A stretch of 64,000 bases of DNA from positions 18,937-82,936 of the IMG/VR virus record IMGVR_UViG_3300047321_000170; one strand, 5' to 3'. A program made the position numbers and the translations under genes. This DNA comes from a virus. Each line of letters opens with the position of its first letter. The stretch's first letter is position 1. Positions 15,584 through 24,756 of this stretch are shown here, one piece after another. A model generated the notes under the pieces. That model made no database searches, had not been told where the DNA came from, and saw only the letters and a program-made list of their open reading frames with translations.

Positions 15584-15790
15584 TCAATCCTCCTGCGGAA
15601 ACGCTGTGCGGCGCGCGTCGTAGCTCACTTCGAGCATCCCTCCGCACACGTTGTCAGTGAACATCTCGCCCTTGAAGTCACCAGCTTGCAGCTCCAGCAG
15701 CCGGTTGCAGTGCGGGCACTTCACGAAGATGTCGTTGCTGTTGCTCTCGCGGTGATACTTCTTCACCCCCAGGATCTCATTGAGGGCCAT
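15584..15790 (-). CDS. Zinc-ribbon-like small protein
   Basis: ATG 15790 overlaps the upstream stop (TGATG) and gives 68 residues. CPHC near residue 25 and NVCGG near 47 form a partial zinc-ribbon pattern. Function unknown. Confidence 0.65.
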   Translation of the reverse strand: MALNEILGVKKYHRESNSNDIFVKCPHCNRLLELQAGDFKGEMFTDNVCGGMLEVSYDARRTAFPQED

Positions 15791-16098
15791 CAGTGCGTCT
15801 CCGTCACGATGGTTTCCGTCTCTTGCCGGTGGCAGTTCTTGCCGCAGCTCACGGTGTACTGACGGTCGGTCGAGACCATGCTGTTCGGGCACTTGGTGAA
15901 GTAGTGATTCGTGTCGCCTACCTTGAACGCGTAGACATCACAACCGTCCTTCTTACGGATGATGTGTGGCTCTCGCTCAGCTGCTTCGCGTGCAGCCTTT
16001 TCCGCCTCGCCCTTCTTGTACCAGTCGGACTCCGAGCAGCTGTACATGCCAAAGACGGCGAGCGCTCCGAGGCTGATAACAATGATGAAGTCTTTCAT
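15790..16098 (-). CDS. Membrane-anchored/lipoprotein-like DUF4884-type protein
   Basis: 102 residues. A hydrophobic N-terminus (FIIVISLGALAVFGMYSC) ends in a lipobox-like Cys. A charged linker follows, then a Cys-containing domain (DGCDVYAFKVGDTNHYFTKC). The last part resembles DUF4884 small phage proteins; function unknown. Confidence 0.65.
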   Translation of the reverse strand: MKDFIIVISLGALAVFGMYSCSESDWYKKGEAEKAAREAAEREPHIIRKKDGCDVYAFKVGDTNHYFTKCPNSMVSTDRQYTVSCGKNCHRQETETIVTETH

Positions 16099-16161
16099 CG
16101 GACACCTAATAAAATTTGGATAACTTTTAGTTGGGTAGATCCCGCCGAAGCGGGATCAACT

Positions 16162-16353
16162 TCAGTCCAGCAATGTATGGCAACGCCCACACTGGTCCCG
16201 AAGCTTCATGCCAGGGAACTTATGGCTCGGACCCGTCTTCCGCGTCTCACGCTTGTGATAGCCGAACAGGCACGTTACGCGCTGCCAGAACGGCATCCCC
16301 TCCGGGAACCAAGGCATTGACTCGTTGCGGCGTGTGATGTCATCTCCGTTCAT
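16162..16353 (-). CDS. Small Cys-rich protein
   Basis: 63 residues with a C-terminal CGRCH motif and an upstream CLFGYH stretch, which could bind one zinc ion. Its ATG overlaps the dNMP kinase stop. Unknown function. Confidence 0.62.
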   Translation of the reverse strand: MNGDDITRRNESMPWFPEGMPFWQRVTCLFGYHKRETRKTGPSHKFPGMKLRDQCGRCHTLLD

Positions 16354-16949
16354 TGGTCACCCAGCGCGTTGACCTTGTCGAACAGATCGTCGGCCTGCAA
16401 CTCCAGACCGTGAATGTCGCCCTCGACATTGGTGATCACGAAGTCGAACGGCCAGTCGTCGAGCCCGCCTTCGCTGCTGTGGTCCTGCACGGCACGCGGC
16501 ACGCCAGGGCGGTTCACGCGCACGAAGGTCGTCTGCACGTCAGACGCTATGAGGCGGTCGCCTTCTCCGTGCCGATAGCGCCAGTCATCGATCACATAGA
16601 TGCTATGAGGCTCGCTGCGTTCGTCGGCATGAATGCCCGTGACCACGAGGTTCGCCCAGAACAGCGGCGAAATCCTGCGGCCCATGTCGCCCAGCTCGCG
16701 CATCAACCCGCGTGGTGACATACCGAACAGCTCGCGGATAGGTAGGTTCTTCAGGGTCGCGTGGTCGACGATCTTTCGCGCTTCCATCAAGTCGTCCCCA
16801 GCGCTGGCCAACAGAACGGCGGTCATCTCCTTGATCGGAGCAGCAAAGCGCGTGCGCTTTACGCCGTATGTCGAAAGCAGGTAGTTGGCCACGGTGGACT
16901 TGCCGTGACCCATGTCGCCAGATAGCGCAATGATTCGAGGTTTCATCAT
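16350..16949 (-). CDS. Deoxynucleoside monophosphate kinase
   Basis: 199 residues with P-loop GDMGHGKS (11-18) and PRGLMRELGDMGRRI, VVTGIHADERS and VIDDWRYRHEGD-like strands. This matches phage dNMP kinases (T4 gp1 type), which phosphorylate dNMPs for DNA synthesis. The ThyX stop overlaps the start; ATG 16949 and 16946 are both possible. It is grouped with ThyX in one nucleotide-supply unit. Confidence 0.82.
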   Translation of the reverse strand: MMKPRIIALSGDMGHGKSTVANYLLSTYGVKRTRFAAPIKEMTAVLLASAGDDLMEARKIVDHATLKNLPIRELFGMSPRGLMRELGDMGRRISPLFWANLVVTGIHADERSEPHSIYVIDDWRYRHGEGDRLIASDVQTTFVRVNRPGVPRAVQDHSSEGGLDDWPFDFVITNVEGDIHGLELQADDLFDKVNALGDQ

Positions 16950-17917
16950 GCCTCCCGACGCGGGTAGATCTCGTCGGCATCCATCGCCGCCTGGACCTGC
17001 GCACGCAGCCCGCTTTTCTGCGATTGCGTCAACGGTTGACTGAAGAACTTCACCATCTCGTCGTGAGTCAACGTGCGTCGCAGCCGACCTCCTGTGTACG
17101 GCGGCAGCACGGCCTCGACTTCCTGACGGTGTTGCTTCCAGCCACGCAGGTTGCCGAAGCGCTCGTTCGCGCCGACAGTCGGCGTTGCCTGGTGCTCTGT
17201 CGGCGAGGCGTGGATTGGCTGGGCGCCGACGAGGCGGTCATAGCGCTCACGCTCCTTTTCGACGGACGGGTTGCCATCGAACGGCGTGTAGCTGATCCGT
17301 GCACAGCGAGCGACCGACAGCTTTTTCTGGTCGTCGAGCGGGAGCGAGCGGCGCTCTTCGGTGAGAACATACGGGAGATGCCATTCGCCCCCGCGCAGCA
17401 CGCGCGGAACGCTCAGCTCGATAGCAACCATGATCTCGATGGCCAGGTCGCGCATCGTGGGATCGGCGTCGGGGTGGCAGCGCAGCAGATCGAAGTTGTC
17501 CCAGTCCGTGCCGCTGAGCAGCGCGTCAACATACTGGTGCGCTTCGGTGACGCGGTTGGCAATCTGCTTGTGCGCGCCGAGCTTCATCATGCTCCAGCTG
17601 ATCGCTGCGGAGAGCTTCGCGTGCGTGCGCCAGAGTGCCTTCACGCCGAACAGACGCAGACCCGTCAGCGCCGCGCCCGCTTGCATGCCAGCCTGGTTGC
17701 TACCCCATTCGCTCGGACAGGCCGGGTCGCTCCAGATCTGCTTGAGCATGGTCTTCACAGGCTTCGCACGCGAGGAACCGGCGTTCTTCGACAGTGCGCG
17801 ATGCGTGTTGACTTCTGCTAGGACGATGCGCGGATAGCGCACCTGAACGGTCGTGAATCGAACACCCGCAAGAGAGATCGAATCTTCGATGACCTTGGCC
17901 AGAATAGTAGGTTTCAT
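16946..17917 (-). CDS. thyX: Flavin-dependent thymidylate synthase
   Basis: 323 residues. The ThyX signature region is HRALSKNAGSSRA (39-51), a variant of RHRxxSxNxxSxR, followed by SEWGSNQAGMQ and GHKQIANRVTE-like helices of the fold. It makes dTMP from dUMP with FAD, NADPH and methylene-folate. The arrangement next to dNMP kinase and MazG-like genes supports a role in dNTP supply. A CCACCAC-loop hairpin precedes the start. Confidence 0.9.
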   Translation of the reverse strand: MKPTILAKVIEDSISLAGVRFTTVQVRYPRIVLAEVNTHRALSKNAGSSRAKPVKTMLKQIWSDPACPSEWGSNQAGMQAGAALTGLRLFGVKALWRTHAKLSAAISWSMMKLGAHKQIANRVTEAHQYVDALLSGTDWDNFDLLRCHPDADPTMRDLAIEIMVAIELSVPRVLRGGEWHLPYVLTEERRSLPLDDQKKLSVARCARISYTPFDGNPSVEKERERYDRLVGAQPIHASPTEHQATPTVGANERFGNLRGWKQHRQEVEAVLPPYTGGRLRRTLTHDEMVKFFSQPLTQSQKSGLRAQVQAAMDADEIYPRREA

Positions 17918-17926
17918 CTTCGGTTC

Positions 17927-17948
17927 AGGGCCGGTGGTGGACGGCCCT
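17927..17948 (-). promoter_or_regulatory. CCACCAC-loop hairpin before thyX
   Basis: AGGGCCG and CGGCCCT form a perfect 7-bp stem; the loop on the mRNA is UCCACCAC. It is intercistronic, 9 bases before the ThyX ATG. Confidence 0.72.
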
Positions 17949-17961
17949 GCCTGTTGTCGTT

Positions 17962-18537
17962 TTAGGAGTTGCGTGCGTCGAGACCGCCCTTGTCTGCTCG
18001 TGCTTCAGCAGCGGCGTTCGAGTAGGCATCGGGGAATCGTTCGCGCAGCTTGGCGATGTTCTCTTCCATCACGTCTTCGATGGCGAAGCCCAGTGCGTCG
18101 CATGCGTGCGCTACCGCACAAACGACATTCAGGACACCACGCATAATGGAATCCTTCGACGACGCATCGCTCAAGTTCGGAAGCCCGAAGGCAATAAACC
18201 CGGTCTCGATGGCCAAGCGGAAAGAAACCAGCTTCAACTTCTCCGTGAGCGAATAGCTGTCGAAGTCGTCGAACAGATACTGATACTCGGGAATGTCGAA
18301 CTCCAGAGCGTCACAAGCGATAGCGGCATACCAGAGGGTGTCGCCCAGCTCTTCACGCATGTGCGCGACGAACTCGGGGCTTAGCTTCTTGCCGTAGATC
18401 GCAACCCGTTTCACTGTGGTGGTGAATTCGCCGCTCTCGGTGGCCAGACCGAGGATGGCGTGCTCAAGGCGCAGAAAGGCCGTGGCCAACGGCTTTTCTG
18501 TGCGAAGAGCGAGAGGTACGTATTCTTGAAAGTTCAT
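17962..18537 (-). CDS. MazG-like NTP pyrophosphohydrolase
   Basis: ATG 18537 gives 191 residues. LEHAILGLATESGEFTTTVKR carries the ExxE motif, EELGDTLWYAAIACD the ExxD motif and EENIAKLRERFPD the ending, as in phage MazG proteins. The start has no Shine-Dalgarno but is directly preceded by CACCACATC, as in two other genes here. Confidence 0.85.
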   Translation of the reverse strand: MNFQEYVPLALRTEKPLATAFLRLEHAILGLATESGEFTTTVKRVAIYGKKLSPEFVAHMREELGDTLWYAAIACDALEFDIPEYQYLFDDFDSYSLTEKLKLVSFRLAIETGFIAFGLPNLSDASSKDSIMRGVLNVVCAVAHACDALGFAIEDVMEENIAKLRERFPDAYSNAAAEARADKGGLDARNS

Positions 18538-18565
18538 GATGTGGTGGTAGTGGTGGTGGTGAAAT

Positions 18566-18913
18566 TCAATAGGTCTCGGGCGGCGCTGTGAACCACAGCC
18601 GGCGCGCGACGACTTCCTCGACGGGAAAGGCATACTGGATTAGGTAGCCTTCATCCATCTTCTGCATAAGCGTCAACTCCCCCTTGTCATGCTTGATCTT
18701 GCAGATTGCCAATCGTCCAAGATCCGCGTCGGGCCACCGGCGCTCGCCGCGGTTGCGGCGGGCGATGATGTGGGGGTAGTGCTTCGGCTCGCCCCACCCT
18801 GCGAGGGGTAGCTCGCGCATCACTTGGGCAACCCGCTCAACGGTGGTGTCGAGGAGCGTAGCGATGTCGGGCGGGGTGTAGTTCTGATCCAGTAGAGTCT
18901 TTATGTTTTCCAT
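18566..18913 (-). CDS. HTH-like protein of unknown function
   Basis: 115 residues. The first part, MENIKTLLDQNYTPPDIATL then DTTVERVAQVMREL, reads as a helix-turn-helix. The rest contains HYPHIIARRNRGERRWPDAD. It lies between the Rad50-like and MazG-like genes. DNA binding is likely, role unknown. Confidence 0.65.
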   Translation of the reverse strand: MENIKTLLDQNYTPPDIATLLDTTVERVAQVMRELPLAGWGEPKHYPHIIARRNRGERRWPDADLGRLAICKIKHDKGELTLMQKMDEGYLIQYAFPVEEVVARRLWFTAPPETY

Positions 18914-18924
18914 AGGCGGTCAGT

Positions 18925-20958
18925 TCATGCAGCTTCCTTCAGGGGTAGCGTGAAAACGTGATCTGCGATCGGCCGCTTGTGCGTCACAACGATCACCTGT
19001 TTGATGGTCTCCTTCAAACGCTGAAGGCACTCAGCGGTGTAACGGGCGCGCTTCTCGTCCATCGACTCGTCGAACTCGTCGGCCATGAACACAGAGAACA
19101 CACCGTTGGTCAGAACCTGACCGAGACCGATCCGCAAAGCGAGATTGGCCACGGCCTTGCCCGAACCCGACAACGTCTGAACCTGCTGGCCATCGACCGT
19201 GATGTTGAACTCGTCGTCAACGACGATTGAGCTGCGAGCACCACCCGTCATCTGGTTGATCAGCATGGACGCGACCTTGTTCAGCGATGGCACCAGGTAC
19301 GACTTGATGACCACCTTCGCCTCGGCGATCGCAGCCTTGGCGTTTGTCCAATCCGTGGACTGCTCCAGCAGCCCGTCCATCTTCAGCTTGTCCTCCACGT
19401 AGGAGCGCACAGAAGCCTCGTAGGCGCCCTGGGCCTGCTCATAAGCACGCGAGGCCACCAGGCGCTCTTCCAGAGCCACCAGACGCCCTTCTACGGGCTC
19501 CAGCTCCCGGATGCGTGCCTCGCGCTCCTTGAGCTGGGCGAAGAACTGCTCGTACGCGGCTACCTGCGCGCCGTGGGCCAGGAGCGCGCCATCGAACTTC
19601 TGGCGTTCAGCGATGCGCCCCGATTGGTCCGGATTCGCTTTCAGCAGATCGTCCAGCTGCACGATGTTCTTCGCGTTGGCCTCGAACGCCTCGACCTTCT
19701 CAGCGATCTGCTTGACCTTCTCGTCCATCTTGGCCGCGATCTGCTCTTTCTCAGCCGCAACGTCACGCTCCAGCTGCGGAATCGAGTCTTCGAGCTGCTT
19801 CTTCAGATCGACGTTGAACTGGAGAGCGCGCTGCGCGTTCAGGTAGCCAGCCGAATACTGCGACGGCTGGATCTCGATCGCGTCCGCATAGGCGTCCAGC
19901 TCCTCGCTCGCGACCGGCCAGGTGTGCGAGCACTTCGGGCACGAGTGGTGACCCTGTGCCAGCAGCTTCTGCTTCGCCGCCCAACGGGCGTGCTTCTCGT
20001 TGCGGCTGAACTGTTCGTCGATCGCGGCGGTCGTCATCTCCGGCAGCTTCAGCTCGGCCAGCTTCGCGCGGACCTGTGCCAGCTGCTTGGCCGAATACGA
20101 CTCACCATCGAGCTGGGCGGCGAGCTTCAGCAACTCACCCTCGACAGTCGTTTTCTCGCGCATGATCTGCGAGGCATTGCTGTCCGCCAGCTTGCGGGCG
20201 TCGAGCAGCTGCCCGCGGATGTCCTGAAGACTTTGAAGCGTCGCGACCGTCTCGTTGACCTCGCACACGGGCGCCACCGGCTCGGCTGGCTTGTTGGCAA
20301 CCATGCCGCGCAGCTGGTTCAACTCCGTCGCGATCAACACAGCTTCCTGACGCTTCAGCGCCAGCGTCGAGCTGCTTTCGTAGTTCTCCGGGACTTCCGG
20401 CTGGACTGGCTCACGCAAGACGCCCGCGATGCCCTCGGCCTGGCGCGCAAACTTCAGCGCCTGCTCGCCCGCTTCCTTGATCAGATCGTCCAGCACGGCG
20501 AGGCCGACAGTCTGGTCGACGATCTTCTTGCGCTCACCAGGCTTCGCGTCCGACAGAGCTTCGACGGCCCCTTGCATCACTGCGTTGGCCATCGTGAACA
20601 CGCTGTAGTCGTAGCCGAAGATCTCTTTCATCTTCAGGTTGACCGGCTTCGTACCGACCGCAACATCGTGCTCAGCGTTGTCGTTCAGCGGCGCACGAAT
20701 CAGTTTTGCGTTCTTGATCGTGCGGTTGACGCGGTAGCGCTGATCCTTGACGACGAAAGTCAGCGTGACATCGAGCTTCTTATAATCGTCGGCGACACCG
20801 CGCAGCGCGACGCTGCCCCACAGCGCGAACAGAATCATTTCAAGCGTGACCGACTTGCCAGATTCATTCTCACCAGTGATCGCTGTCTGGCCAGCCTGGA
20901 AGTTGAAGACCGAATGCGGATGACGGAAGCCGTTCTTGATGATCAATTGTTCAAGCAT
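18925..20958 (-). CDS. Rad50/SbcC-like recombination ATPase (gp46 type)
   Basis: 677 residues. Walker A GENESGKS (29-36), a long coiled-coil with zinc hook CPKC near 340, the ABC signature LSGSGKAVANLALRIGLG near 592 and Walker B/D-loop VFMADEFDES near 623. With the Mre11-like partner next door it forms an exonuclease complex for end processing and recombination-dependent replication. It is shorter than bacterial SbcC, as usual for phages. Confidence 0.92.
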   Translation of the reverse strand: MLEQLIIKNGFRHPHSVFNFQAGQTAITGENESGKSVTLEMILFALWGSVALRGVADDYKKLDVTLTFVVKDQRYRVNRTIKNAKLIRAPLNDNAEHDVAVGTKPVNLKMKEIFGYDYSVFTMANAVMQGAVEALSDAKPGERKKIVDQTVGLAVLDDLIKEAGEQALKFARQAEGIAGVLREPVQPEVPENYESSSTLALKRQEAVLIATELNQLRGMVANKPAEPVAPVCEVNETVATLQSLQDIRGQLLDARKLADSNASQIMREKTTVEGELLKLAAQLDGESYSAKQLAQVRAKLAELKLPEMTTAAIDEQFSRNEKHARWAAKQKLLAQGHHSCPKCSHTWPVASEELDAYADAIEIQPSQYSAGYLNAQRALQFNVDLKKQLEDSIPQLERDVAAEKEQIAAKMDEKVKQIAEKVEAFEANAKNIVQLDDLLKANPDQSGRIAERQKFDGALLAHGAQVAAYEQFFAQLKEREARIRELEPVEGRLVALEERLVASRAYEQAQGAYEASVRSYVEDKLKMDGLLEQSTDWTNAKAAIAEAKVVIKSYLVPSLNKVASMLINQMTGGARSSIVVDDEFNITVDGQQVQTLSGSGKAVANLALRIGLGQVLTNGVFSVFMADEFDESMDEKRARYTAECLQRLKETIKQVIVVTHKRPIADHVFTLPLKEAA

Positions 20959-20968
20959 GTCGTTCTCC

Positions 20969-21988
20969 TTAGACCGTTTCGTTGCGCTTTTCGAGGTACT
21001 TCGTCAGGAGCACGCTGGACGTTTCGGCGGTGACACCATGCTTCGTGAAGCAGCGCGACAGGATGTCCTGCATGTCGAACGATTCCGTTTGCACGGTGAT
21101 GTCCACGAAGTCCTCGCCGTTGTCGGCGATCGGCTGCGTCGTGGTAGCCCACGCATCGAACTCGAAGTCGATCTGCTCACCGGGCTTCAGCCGAACGCGC
21201 ACCGCCTTGTCGTGGAACTGGGTCGGGTCAGCCGCAACCGCCGCGCGCAGCTCTTCGAGCGACAACGTGACGTACGTGTTGTTGTCCGGATCTTCACCGT
21301 GACTGTACGGTTGCATCGAGCCGGGGAACACCACGCGAATGCCGTTGATCATGTCGTCGAACGGGCGGTGATCGTGGCCGCTGACCACCAGCTTGGTGAA
21401 GGGCTTCAGCTCGAATAGCGGCACGGCGTTGTGCGGATTCTCGTCGAACGTCACACGATCCCAATGGCCGACGACGAGATCAAACTCCATGAAGCCGTCT
21501 TTGCTGAGGCCAAGGTCGCGCGCCATCTCCTTCGAGTTGCGGAACGGATGCCACGGCACCACGCCGAGGCGGAACAGACCCGCCTGGATGATCTCGGTAT
21601 CGTCGAGCGAGATGACGATGTTCTGCACGCCGAGGAGCAGCTGATGGAGAAGATCGTAGGAGCTGGCTTTATCTGCGTCGCGCGAGGCGTCATGGTTTCC
21701 ACGCACCAGCACGAAGATCGTGTCCGGACGGGCCACAGCGGCTTTGCGATAAGCCATCGCCACTTCAAGGACGATCTCTGGCGGCACCACGTAGGTGTCG
21801 AAGATGTCGCCGAGGCAGATGTTGACATTCACTTCCGCGTACAGCTCTTCGTTGAACTGCGCAGCGATCGCGGCTTCACGTTCGCCGCGACGGTTCAGCG
21901 GGACACCAGTGAGAAAGTTGCGGCCCCGATGCACGTCGCCGATAAAGCCGACCTTCTGGCCAGCGATTTCCATAATCTTCATGTTCAC
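20969..21988 (-). CDS. Mre11/SbcD-like nuclease (gp47 type)
   Basis: 339 residues with all metallophosphoesterase motifs: GDVHRG (17-22), LGDIFD, RGNHDA, VGHWD and SGHDHR. It is the nuclease partner of the Rad50-like ATPase downstream. GTG 21988 overlaps the previous stop as GTGA; ATG 21982 is the alternative start. Confidence 0.92.
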   Translation of the reverse strand: MNMKIMEIAGQKVGFIGDVHRGRNFLTGVPLNRRGEREAAIAAQFNEELYAEVNVNICLGDIFDTYVVPPEIVLEVAMAYRKAAVARPDTIFVLVRGNHDASRDADKASSYDLLHQLLLGVQNIVISLDDTEIIQAGLFRLGVVPWHPFRNSKEMARDLGLSKDGFMEFDLVVGHWDRVTFDENPHNAVPLFELKPFTKLVVSGHDHRPFDDMINGIRVVFPGSMQPYSHGEDPDNNTYVTLSLEELRAAVAADPTQFHDKAVRVRLKPGEQIDFEFDAWATTTQPIADNGEDFVDITVQTESFDMQDILSRCFTKHGVTAETSSVLLTKYLEKRNETV

Positions 21989-22089
21989 GACCTTGTGAAA
22001 ATCTTGCTGAGGATGAAGATCACCGCGGCGGTGACTACCGCCGCGATGATTACTTCGATCGACTTGCGAATTCGATCAGGCAACGGCAT
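21985..22089 (-). CDS. Small single-pass membrane protein
   Basis: 34 residues starting MPLPDRIRKSIEVI, with one membrane helix (VIIAAVVTAAVIFILSKIF). It overlaps the end of the DEDD exonuclease and couples to the Mre11 GTG. GGAG precedes ATG 22089; an ATG at 22098 is also in frame. Confidence 0.5.
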   Translation of the reverse strand: MPLPDRIRKSIEVIIAAVVTAAVIFILSKIFTRS

Positions 22090-22687
22090 CGACGACATCT
22101 CCGGCTGCTTGCAGCGAAGGATGTTTCGTCGAGTGCTCGCGCACAGCAAACAGCACCTTGATCTGGTGGAACACGTCGAACAGGGCGCTATGGGCGGGGC
22201 CAACGAACGGGATCAGGCGCTCGAACTCGGGAGGGGTCTGCGGCCAGTAGCGGCCACGAATCCACGAGTTCATGTCGTTCGTCTGGCGGAAGTGGAACGG
22301 GTTCTGCACTTCGAACTGCTTGCAGTAACTTTCAATGAACGGATATTCGAAGTGCGACGGCTTCGCCCAGAGGCGCAGCGTGTCGTTGTACGGGTCAGTG
22401 CCGACGCGAGCCCACGTCACGAAGTCCTGCATGACCTTCGCGGGGTTCTCGCTGCGCTGCATGATGCTGGTCAGGATCTCGCGCTTGTCTTTGAGCCACC
22501 AGCTGCGCGTCTCTTCATCGAAGTAGCGCTTGGGCGGCATGATCAGGCAGCGGTCGAAGGTGTCAGGATGGATCTCGCCTGAAGCGAGGTCGAAGCGAAC
22601 GGCGGCGATCTGGATGATGGCGTTCTCGTCGGAGCGAGTACCAGTCGTTTCCAGGTCAACCATGAAATCAAGGCATTTTACGGTCAT
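22076..22687 (-). CDS. DEDD-family 3'-5' exonuclease
   Basis: About 203 residues. MVDLETTGTRSDENAIIQIA holds the DxE metal motif. KPSHFEYPFI and AHSALFDVFHQI supply later motifs of a DnaQ/Rv2179c-type exonuclease. It may act in proofreading or nucleotide scavenging together with the replication genes. ATG 22687 is preferred because the upstream gene ends at 22668. Confidence 0.8.
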   Translation of the reverse strand: MTVKCLDFMVDLETTGTRSDENAIIQIAAVRFDLASGEIHPDTFDRCLIMPPKRYFDEETRSWWLKDKREILTSIMQRSENPAKVMQDFVTWARVGTDPYNDTLRLWAKPSHFEYPFIESYCKQFEVQNPFHFRQTNDMNSWIRGRYWPQTPPEFERLIPFVGPAHSALFDVFHQIKVLFAVREHSTKHPSLQAAGDVVDAVA

Positions 22688-23132
22688 GTTGGGTGGCCAG
22701 AAGTTGTGAGAAAAGCACATGGTTCGAGATTCGGTGGTGGTCGATCTCGGCCCACTTCATCGACTTTGTGGTGTTATCGATGATGTGCGACGCGTGGACT
22801 GCATACCAGATTCCATACGACTCTCGCCGGATGAAGAAGTAATAGTCCCCGCCTGCTGCTACTGCCTTGCGTGCTGCGCGCCACTGGTTCTTGGCGATCA
22901 TGCTGAAGGGGAAAGACGGCTCCTTCACCGTGCTCTTCACTTCAGCGTAGAACATGCGGCCTTCCCATGTGACTGTGAAGTCAGAAGGCTGTGCGTCCTT
23001 GATTGCTCGTTGAAGCCCAGTGGCACCGCGCACATGCGCCGTGTCGGTAAGTCGCTCGACTGCTGCGCGCTTACCGAAAGGCGCAAAGAAGGAGATGAAC
23101 TCCTCCTCTGCATCCTTCCAGACTTGCTTCAT
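22668..23132 (-). CDS. PD-(D/E)xK nuclease, Holliday-junction-resolvase-like
   Basis: 154 residues with the nuclease core PSDFTVTWEGRMFYAEVKS (Asp, then ExK), preceded by an arginine-rich stretch and RGATGLQRAIK. This matches RecU/VRR-NUC type endonucleases. It probably resolves recombination intermediates made with Rad50/Mre11. It is the first gene after a strong promoter. Confidence 0.78.
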   Translation of the reverse strand: MKQVWKDAEEEFISFFAPFGKRAAVERLTDTAHVRGATGLQRAIKDAQPSDFTVTWEGRMFYAEVKSTVKEPSFPFSMIAKNQWRAARKAVAAGGDYYFFIRRESYGIWYAVHASHIIDNTTKSMKWAEIDHHRISNHVLFSQLLATQHDRKMP

Positions 23133-23147
23133 TTTTTCTTTGACTAC

Positions 23148-23214
23148 GTGGTGGTGGTGTGCATCGATTATATCTAGCTAGTACCTCTAAGGTTCAAGGA
23201 ACTAGCTGATAGTT
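23148..23214 (-). promoter_or_regulatory. Promoter, operator and CACCACCAC leader for the nuclease/recombination operon
   Basis: On the minus strand: operator AACTAGCTGATAGTT (23200-23214), -35 TTGAAC (23192-23197), a 19-base spacer, perfect -10 TATAAT (23167-23172), then CACCACCACCAC (23148-23159) at the predicted transcript start. Confidence 0.7.
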
Positions 23215-23215
23215 A

Positions 23216-24538
23216 TCACACTACTTTGTCTGTGCGAAAGCGCACGAACACCGGGTTGCGAAGCGACCCTTCGGAGGTCTTCTCCATGTACTCGCATTCG
23301 AGTATCCAGCCCAGCATCTCCTCACGCCGCTCCCAGAACTCGTGGCGTTGTGCGCGCGTATAGCCACCGCCCACGTTGACTCGGAACGAACTACCATCTT
23401 CCAATTTTCCCTCGATGGTGAAACCACCGAGTACGTGCTCGAACTGGCTCTTTTTCTTGCCGTTGTAAAAGCCGACAATGCGCCCTTCTGCCGTGTCCAG
23501 AGGCTTGCCCTTCAACCAATGCGGGCTGCGGCCCCACACATACGGCGCGCGCTTCGCCTTCAGCATGAAGCCCTCGAATCCCTGCGCGAGCGCCAGGTCG
23601 AAGAACGCCTTTACTTCGTCCCGGTTGTTCACGGTCTGCTTGTAGCTCGGCAGGAGCTTGCCGGTCCACTGGAGCCCTTCCTCCGTCTCGACCGCGCAGA
23701 CCTTCTCCAGCGCCGCGTCGAGCAGCTCGCTGCGCTCTTCCTGCGGGCGCACGCAAGTCTGCTGGTCCCACTCCACCTTCGTGAGCCAATCGTAGGCATA
23801 GAAGCGCAGCTGCGAGCGGTCAGCGCCATCCTTCTTGGACTTCGACGTGGCCGTCCAGCTTGGGTGCTTCTCGCCTGGAGCGACCACATGGATCATCAGC
23901 TCGCCGTCTAGCACCATCGGCTGATCGCCGACCAGCGCCTGGCGCAGTGCCTGCATGTCGGCGTCGAACAGCGTGCCCATCCAGTACGTCTGGTCAAGAC
24001 CATCGCGCGAATACCCGACGACCGGCTGGCCGGGGTAGACGAAGACCGCTGTGCGTTGGCCGTCCATCTTGAACTCGATCTGGGCGGGGAACTCTGGGTC
24101 ATGCTCGGCATACTTCTCGGCCAGCATCACGTCGAACACGGGGATCAGGCCGGGGAAGACCTTGTTGATCTCCTTCGCGCCGATGCCCACGCGCAGGTTC
24201 TTGCGCAGCACTGCCGCGAGGTTGTCGGCCGTCTCGACCGAGTATTGCGCCAGCGTGCAGCGAATCACGTCCTTCGCCGCGTTGCCGGTCAGTCGGCGCG
24301 TCGCCAGTGACAGCAGCAGCTGGACGAACTCTTCACCGTTGTCCACGTCCTCGGCGCGGTAGTCATCAGGCAGATCGAAGTCTTTCACCCCGTACGTCAC
24401 GAAAGGCGACAGCGCTGCGACCAGCATCTTCTTGGCAAACTCTTCAGGGTCAGCACCGAGCTTGGTGATAGCTTCGATCTTCTCGTTCTTGCTGCTTGTT
24501 GCCCGGCACTCGGCCATCAGTCGGTTGAAACGTCTCAT
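23216..24538 (-). CDS. ATP-dependent DNA ligase
   Basis: 440 residues. Motif I is EFKMDGQR near 156-161, with the nucleotidyl-accepting Lys. Later motifs include VLDGELMIH, EGFMLKAK and WLKGKPLDTAEGRIVGF, and an OB-fold with VGGGYTRAQR. It seals nicks in phage replication. The start is coupled to a 73-residue gene that overlaps the polymerase stop. Confidence 0.92.
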   Translation of the reverse strand: MRRFNRLMAECRATSSKNEKIEAITKLGADPEEFAKKMLVAALSPFVTYGVKDFDLPDDYRAEDVDNGEEFVQLLLSLATRRLTGNAAKDVIRCTLAQYSVETADNLAAVLRKNLRVGIGAKEINKVFPGLIPVFDVMLAEKYAEHDPEFPAQIEFKMDGQRTAVFVYPGQPVVGYSRDGLDQTYWMGTLFDADMQALRQALVGDQPMVLDGELMIHVVAPGEKHPSWTATSKSKKDGADRSQLRFYAYDWLTKVEWDQQTCVRPQEERSELLDAALEKVCAVETEEGLQWTGKLLPSYKQTVNNRDEVKAFFDLALAQGFEGFMLKAKRAPYVWGRSPHWLKGKPLDTAEGRIVGFYNGKKKSQFEHVLGGFTIEGKLEDGSSFRVNVGGGYTRAQRHEFWERREEMLGWILECEYMEKTSEGSLRNPVFVRFRTDKVV

Positions 24539-24756
24539 GCTTTCAAGTCCTCTTCTACTGCTGCCTTTGCTTCGGCGACGATACGCACGGCTTCGTCACC
24601 CTCCCCGTTGATCGTCATGAGCCGCGCGATCTCGCGAAGACCCTCTTTCAGCGCTTGCGAATCGTTGACTCTGCTGCCGAACGCCTCACGCGACCTGTAG
24701 CCACTAGCGGTGGCGATGTAGATATCAACTTCGCTGTGTACGATCTTGTTGCTCAT
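24535..24756 (-). CDS. Unknown 73-residue protein between polymerase and ligase
   Basis: MSNKIVHSEVDIYIATASGY, a helix-rich C-terminus (AVRIVAEAKAAVEEDLK). It overlaps both neighbours by ATGA. No family recognised. Tight coupling suggests a replication-associated role. Confidence 0.65.
   Translation of the reverse strand: MSNKIVHSEVDIYIATASGYRSREAFGSRVNDSQALKEGLREIARLMTINGEGDEAVRIVAEAKAAVEEDLKA

Noticed and set aside
18538-18563. CACCACCACCACTACCACCACATC before the MazG-like gene as a hairpin
   Set aside because: The motif is present but no convincing stem was found, so it is noted only as a leader sequence.
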